Source: Piliocolobus tephrosceles (lineage: Eukaryota > Chordata > Mammalia > Primates > Cercopithecidae). Taken from it: a DNA stretch of 64,000 nt. A model generated the notes under the pieces. The model was not told the DNA's origin and searched no databases. It saw only the letters and a list, made by a program, of their open reading frames with translations. The position numbers and the translations under genes were made by a program. The stretch is taken from positions 46,794,137-46,858,136 of the forward strand of contig NC_045443.1 in the NCBI RefSeq assembly GCF_002776525.5. Reading direction: 5' to 3'. Position 1 is the stretch's first letter. Each line of letters starts with the position of its first letter. Shown one piece after another: positions 59,330-64,000 of the stretch.

Positions 59330-59629
59330 CTGGCTGGGCAGAGTGGCTCACACCTGTAATTCCAGCACTTTGGGAGGCCGAGGCAGGTGGATCATGAGGT
59401 CAGGAGATCAAGACCATCCTGGCTAACACAGTGAAACCCTGTCTCTACTAAAAATACAAAAAAAATCAGGCGTGGTGGCGGGTGCCTGTAGTCCCAGTTA
59501 CTAGGGAGGCTGAGGAAGGAGAATGGAGTGAACCTTGGAGGAGGAGCTTGCAGTGAGCAGAGATTGTACCACTGCACTCCAGCCTGGGCGACAGAGCAAG
59601 ACTCTGTCTCAAAACAAAACAAAAAAGTA
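59330..59629 (+). repeat. Alu, plus orientation
   Basis: 'tggctgggcagagtggctcacacctgtaattccagc' to tail 'ctcaaaacaaaacaaaaaa'. Forms an inverted pair with the preceding minus copy. Confidence 0.94.
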
Positions 59630-60139
59630 TTGAGCACCCTTTATGCCAGTCACTGAGCCCCAAAACTCTTACAAAAGGCCGGGCTGAGCACCCAGACATG
59701 GGCAGAAGGAATCCATCCCTACACTCCTTGCAGCTGCTTCCCAGACCAGACTTCATATTTCTCTTCAAGACCAGAACACGCAGAGTGACTTCAGGAAATC
59801 TTGAGAATCAGACTTGAGAAGCCTAGGAAAGACAAGTATCTCTTTACAGTTAATCAGCACCCTGCCCAGCCCTGCAGACAGTTCTGACAACTGGAGCCAG
59901 GGAGAAGCAATCACAGGCTCTGGCTGGGGCCCACCTGGGGCTAGGAACCAGTTGGACCCCCAGATGAGTACTGACTCTGATCCCCACTCAGACTGGCTGC
60001 AGTGCCATAGGGAGCCCCTTTCTCGGAGACACACTCAGGCACTGGGATCCAAAGTTCATGGAAAGTTTCACCTTCTCTTATAGCTCAACCCCCAAAACTG
60101 CCTGATAATCTTACCATCTTATCTAAATATCTTCCCCAT

Positions 60140-60438
60140 TACTTTTTTTTTTTTTTTTGAGACGGAGTCTCGCTCTGTCACCAGGCTGGAGTGCAGTGGT
60201 GCGATCTCGGCCCACTGCAACCTCCGCCTCCCAGGTTCAAGCGATTCTCCTGCCTCAGCCTCCCGAGTAGCTGGGACTACAGGCACCCACCACCACGCCC
60301 GGCTAATTTTTGTATTTTTAGTAGAGACGAGGTTTCACCATGTTGGCCAGGATGACCTTGATCTCTTGACCTCGTGATCTACCCGCCTTGGCCTCCCAAA
60401 GTGCTGGCATTACAGGCATGAGCCACCACGCCCGGCCC
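60140..60438 (-). repeat. Alu, minus orientation
   Basis: T17 head, gagacggagtctcgctctgtcaccagg, ends caccacgcccggccc. Confidence 0.95.
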
Positions 60439-60446
60439 CTCTCTCT

Positions 60447-60564
60447 TATTTTTTAAGAGACGGGGTTGCCCAGGCTGGACTCAACCTCTGGAACTCAGGG
60501 GATCCTCCTGCCTCAGCCTCCCAAGCAGCTGGGACTACAGGCACATGCCACTACACCTGGCTAT
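60447..60564 (-). repeat. Alu fragment, minus orientation
   Basis: 'ttattttttaagagacggggttgcccaggctgg ... gctgggactacaggcacatgccactacacctggct'; about 118 bp only. Confidence 0.8.
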
Positions 60565-60594
60565 AACCCCCAATGACCATCTATCTCTTTATCT

Positions 60595-61090
60595 TACCTT
60601 CTTTTTCTTCACGATACTTTTTGCTACTTAACATTATATTATATACCTGTAAATTTGTTTACTGTTCTCCCCAACAGCAATGCAAATGCTATGAGACTGG
60701 CTTGTCTTTTTTTTTTTTTTTTTGAGACAGAGTCTGGCTCTATCGCCCAGGCTGGAGTGCAGTGGCCGGATCTCAGCTCACTGTAAGCTCCGCCTCCCGG
60801 GTTTACTCCATTCTCCTGCCTCAGCCTCCCGAGTAGCTGGGACTACAGGCGCCCGCCACCTCGCCCGGCTAGTTTTTTGTATTTTTTTAGTAGAGACGGG
60901 GTTTCACCGTGTTAGCCAGGATGGTCTCGATCTCCTGACCTAGTGATCTGCCCGTCTCGGCCTCCCAAAGTGCTGGGATTACAGGCATAAGCCACCGCGC
61001 CCAGCGAGACTGGATTGTCTTTTTTGTTCCCTGTGGTATCACTAATGTCTAAAATACAGAGTAAACACTCAATAAATAGTTGTTGAATGA
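60595..61090 (+). repeat. L2 3' end interrupted by an AluY
   Basis: The tail 'tgttccctgtggtatcactaatgtctaaaatac ... taaacactcaataaatagttgttgaatgaataaa' is L2; its upstream part lies before the Alu inserted at 60712. Confidence 0.65.
60712..61005 (-). repeat. AluY of the Old World monkey lineage, minus orientation
   Basis: Carries 'agtggccggatctcagctcactg' and 'cacctcgcccggctagttttttg', diagnostic of cercopithecid AluY. Flanked by gagactggcttgtctttttt (from 60693) and gagactggattgtctttttt (from 61006). Confidence 0.93.
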
Positions 61091-61749
61091 ATAAATAAGT
61101 GATCATGCAAACATTTTAAAACTCTGCTTCCATCCTAGTGGGGTTACATGAGAAGCAAGACTGAATAATGCCTACTTCCCAGAAAGCCCTATAAACCTGT
61201 TGTTGAATCCTAACATCTCCTCCAAATATCTCCCTAAAGTCCTCCACATCTCATTCCCAGGCCCACAAACCCTAACCCACCCCAGAGCAAGTATTAAAGA
61301 GAGAAAATGGAGCAGTACCCAGGGAGGAGACACATTTTTTCCTCCAGTTAAGTACAGCCCAGAACCTCTGCAAATTAAAAGCTCCCTCTTCACTGAATCC
61401 ACTCAGCTATAGTTATAGGTCACACTTTTTATTTTTATAACCAGCCAACCCATCAAATTATAGGCTCAGGCCACTGGTAGTCACGCCAAACACTGGGGCC
61501 AGCTTAGCCTAGAAGAGGCACTGCTCCTTCTGGCTTGTGAGGGGGTGCAGGAGTGAGGGCTGAGCACCAGTCAAACCTGAAAGGGCAGAAGGCACCATCA
61601 CCCCACTGGGGACAGTCTAGCGATGAGCCTGGATCTCACTCAGGCCAACCTGCTACCCATAAGGGAGACAGATTCCAGGATTCTCCACACAGCAAACAAG
61701 AGAACTCTTAACCTTATAAAGCACACCTAGAAGTTTCCCTACAATTAAT

Positions 61750-61935
61750 TTCCAAACTCCTCACCAATGCCAATAAGGTCCCACATGATCTGGGCCCTGC
61801 TCACCTTTCTTATACCTTCTCGGACTCTCCTCAGCATCCTTGTCTACCAGTCTGGCCTTCTTTCAGTTCCTCAAATGTGCGAAGTTCTTTTCCACCCAGG
61901 GCTTTGCAAAAGTTGTTCTCTTCCTAGAAAACCCA
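61750..61935 (+). repeat. L2 LINE relic
   Basis: 'ccaaactcctcaccaatgccaataaggtcccacatgatctgggccctgctcacc ... agggctttgcaaaagttgttctcttcc' follows the L2 region upstream of its 3' end. Confidence 0.65.
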
Positions 61936-62327
61936 TCCCCCAGATCTTTATATATGGCTATGATGATGGCTTGTGGTAAGTGGATCTGTAAGAATGAACC
62001 AAAGAAACTGCTAAGAAGTCCATTACAACAGACCAGGCAAGAGCTGACTATAGTAGTGGTAGTACAGATAGAGAGAAGGTGAGAGGGACAGCAGCCCAGA
62101 CTAACTCCAAGTGCTTGGCCTGGATGATTAGCTGGAAGAGTGCCATTCCCCCCAAAATACAATGTATAAGAAAACACTAGCAGGTATAAAGTGGCTCACA
62201 AACACTGGACACTGTTACTATGCAATGAAATATATTTATTGAGCATCTACTATGAACAAGGCATTGTTAATAATAAAAATTATTGAGTACAAGACAACAT
62301 TTTACCCTAAAGAAAGGCAAAAATGGG

Positions 62328-62481
62328 CTGGGCATGGTGGCTCATGCCTGTAATCTCAAGCACTTTGGGAGGCTAGGGTGCGAGGACCACTTGAGCTCAG
62401 GAATTCAACGCTGCAGTGAGCTATGATCACACTACTGCACTCCAGCCTGGGCAATAAAGAAAGATCCTATCTCAAAAAATA
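62328..62481 (+). repeat. Alu with large internal deletion, plus orientation
   Basis: 'gggctgggcatggtggctcatgcctg ... cacttgagctcaggaattcaacgctgcagtgagctatgatcac ... gcctgggcaataaag'; about 150 bp. Confidence 0.88.
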
Positions 62482-62627
62482 ATTTTTTTAAAAGGAAAGC
62501 AAGACAGATTTGGCAACGAAAAGAATTAGTTCAAAACTTGATGACTAGAAATGGAAGCTTCTACATTTGAAGACTTCTGCAGTTCAAGGGTAACACATGG
62601 GGGATCATTTTCTATCCCGTTTCACTT

Positions 62628-62923
62628 TTTTTTTTTTTTGAGACGGAGTCTCGCTCTGTCGCCCGGGCTGGAGTGCAGTGGCCAGATCTCAGCTCACTGC
62701 AAGCTCCGCCTCCCGGGTTTACGCCATTCTCCTGCCTCAGCCTCCCGAGTAGCTGGGACTACAGGCCCCAGCCACCTCGCCCGGCTAGCTTTTTTTGTAT
62801 TTTTAGTAGAGACGGGGTTTCACGGTGTTAGCCAGGATGGTCTCGATCTCCTGACCTCGTGATCCGCCCGTCTCGGCCTCCCAAAGTGCTGGGATTACAG
62901 GCTTGAGCCACTGCGCCCGGCCT
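62628..62923 (-). repeat. AluY of the Old World monkey lineage, minus orientation
   Basis: Carries 'agtggccagatctcagctcactgc' and 'gccacctcgcccggctag'. Perfect duplication tatcccgtttcactt at 62613-62627 and 62924-62938. Confidence 0.94.
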
Positions 62924-63118
62924 TATCCCGTTTCACTTAAATGAAATTATTCTGATTCTCTAACCCATGAGGATTGAGCATTTATTTCTCATATATTTCA
63001 ATCATTCAACTTTAAATAAGCAAACTCATGAATGGCCAGAGACCACTTACCAACTATTCTATTCCCTGTTGAAACCCTGGGCAGGAAAGTCCCTTTTCTA
63101 ACAATCAAGAAATGTTCA

Positions 63119-63388
63119 GGCTAGGGACGATGGCTCATGTCTATAATGCCAGCACTTTGAGAAGCTGAGGAAGGCACATATGGCTTGAGCCCAGGAGTTC
63201 AAGACCAGCTTGGGCAACACAGCAAGATCCCATCTCTACAAAAAAGTAAGAAGCACAACTGTAGTCCCAGCTACCAAGGAGGATGAAATGGAGGATGGTT
63301 TGAGCCTATGAGCTGGAGGCTACAGTGAGCCATGACCACACTACTGCACTTCAACCTGGGTGACAGAGCAAGCCCGTTTCAAAAAAAT
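63119..63388 (+). repeat. Diverged Alu, plus orientation
   Basis: 'ggctagggacgatggctcatgtctataatgccagcac' to 'caaaaaaataag'; AluJ-like. Confidence 0.88.
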
Positions 63389-63605
63389 AAGAAATGTTCA
63401 GACAAAACTCAGTGTGTACTGGCCATCTGTCCTGATCCAAGCTCACATCTGTCTATAACTAAACTCCTCTATTCCAGCAGCAGGGCTCCTGGCTGCCCCT
63501 CATATAGCTGCTTCATTCCTCCTCCATAATCCCCTCCCATACAGCTCTGCCCTGCAACAATCTCCTCTCTCCTGATCTACAGCTGACTAAAGATCTGACT
63601 AAAGC

Positions 63606-63913
63606 GGGCCGGGCACGGTGGCTCAAGCCTGTAATCCCAGCACTTTGGGAGGCCGAGACGGGCGGATCACAAGGTCAGGAGATCGAGACCATCCTGGCTA
63701 ACACGGTGAAACCCCGTCTCTAATAAAAAATACAAAAAACTAGCCGGGCGAGGTGGCGGGCGCCTGTAGTCCCAGCTACTCGGGAGGCTGAGGCAGGAGA
63801 ATGGCATGAACCCGGGAGGCGGAGTTTGCAGTGAGCTGAGATCCGGCCACTGCACTCCAGCCTGGGCGACGGAGTGAGACTCTGCCTCAAAAAAAAAAAA
63901 AAAAAAAAAAAAA
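63606..63913 (+). repeat. AluY of the Old World monkey lineage, plus orientation
   Basis: Very low divergence; 'gagctgagatccggccactgcactccagcc' and 'ctagccgggcgaggtggcgggcgcc'. Long pure A tail (63889-63913) and perfect duplication agatctgactaaagc at 63591-63605 and 63914-63928, all signs of a recent insertion. Confidence 0.95.
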
Positions 63914-64000
63914 AGATCTGACTAAAGCCCCTGTCCTCCTTAAAGCACTGCCTAATTAGCACTCCTATACCACGCTGATCCTCCCTTAGCTCTCCAATCT

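Larger units (their letters stand above)
41493..64000 (-). other. FMNL3: FMNL3 intron 1 (continues past the right edge)
   Basis: No exon supported. Contents from low to high coordinate: AT-rich unassigned sequence (41.7-42.4 kb), an Alu at 42.5 kb, mostly unassigned unique sequence from 42.8 to 48.6 kb including a GC-rich motif cluster (46.6-46.9 kb), then a repeat-dense stretch of L2, MIR and about twenty Alu copies from 48.6 kb to the end. I see nothing recognisable in 43.0-46.5 and 57.0-57.88 kb. Confidence 0.8.

Overview
The window is mammalian nuclear DNA from an Old World monkey (macaque or baboon-like). It is dense in Alu, L2 and MIR repeats, its genes are split into short exons with GT-AG introns, and four AluY copies (about 58172, 60712, 62628 and 63606) carry bases I associate with the cercopithecid AluY lineage, such as a 'gatccggccactgcac' right arm and 'ctagccgggcgaggtggcggg'. 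The genes match the PRPF40B-FMNL3 neighbourhood of human 12q13. No bacterial, viral or CRISPR-like system is present.

Left part (1-17.7 kb, + strand): PRPF40B, the vertebrate Prp40 homologue. The window opens inside the intron after the first coding exon. Twenty-five coding exons (3551-17224) join in frame to 893 residues plus stop: a proline/methionine-rich N-terminus, two WW domains, a Q/P-rich linker, a series of FF domains and a Lys/Ser/Glu-rich tail. Three exons are only 25-28 nt. One intron of about 4 kb (10870-14923) holds MIR and L2 relics.

Middle (17.2-19.7 kb): the two genes converge tail to tail. Between the 3' UTRs, whose predicted ends are about 270 bp apart, lies a strong CTCF-type motif (17750-17763). 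The FMNL3 3' UTR end carries two Pumilio-type elements.

Right part (19.7-64 kb, - strand): FMNL3, a diaphanous-related formin. Twenty-five coding exons (41492 down to 19663) join in frame to 986 residues plus stop. With the roughly 42 N-terminal residues expected from an exon beyond the right edge, this gives the 1028 residues I recall for human FMNL3. Order: GTPase-binding/FH3 region, coiled coil, FH1 polyproline, FH2, DAD tail. The last 22.5 kb is FMNL3 intron 1, mostly repeats, with a non-repeat GC-rich block near 46.6-46.9 kb that looks like an intronic regulatory element.

The proteins act in different compartments: PRPF40B in U1 snRNP-linked splicing, FMNL3 in actin filament assembly at filopodia and lamellipodia. 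A speculative link is that Prp40/FBP11-type WW domains bind PPLP motifs, and the FMNL3 FH1 region carries several. The most unusual sequence features are a perfect 15-bp intronic hairpin (24495-24537), overlapping palindromes (40589-40623), a GC-AG intron in the FH2 region, a C21 run in the last FMNL3 intron, a C16 run in the acceptor of the WW1 exon, and a (GT)13 repeat just downstream of an FMNL3 donor site.
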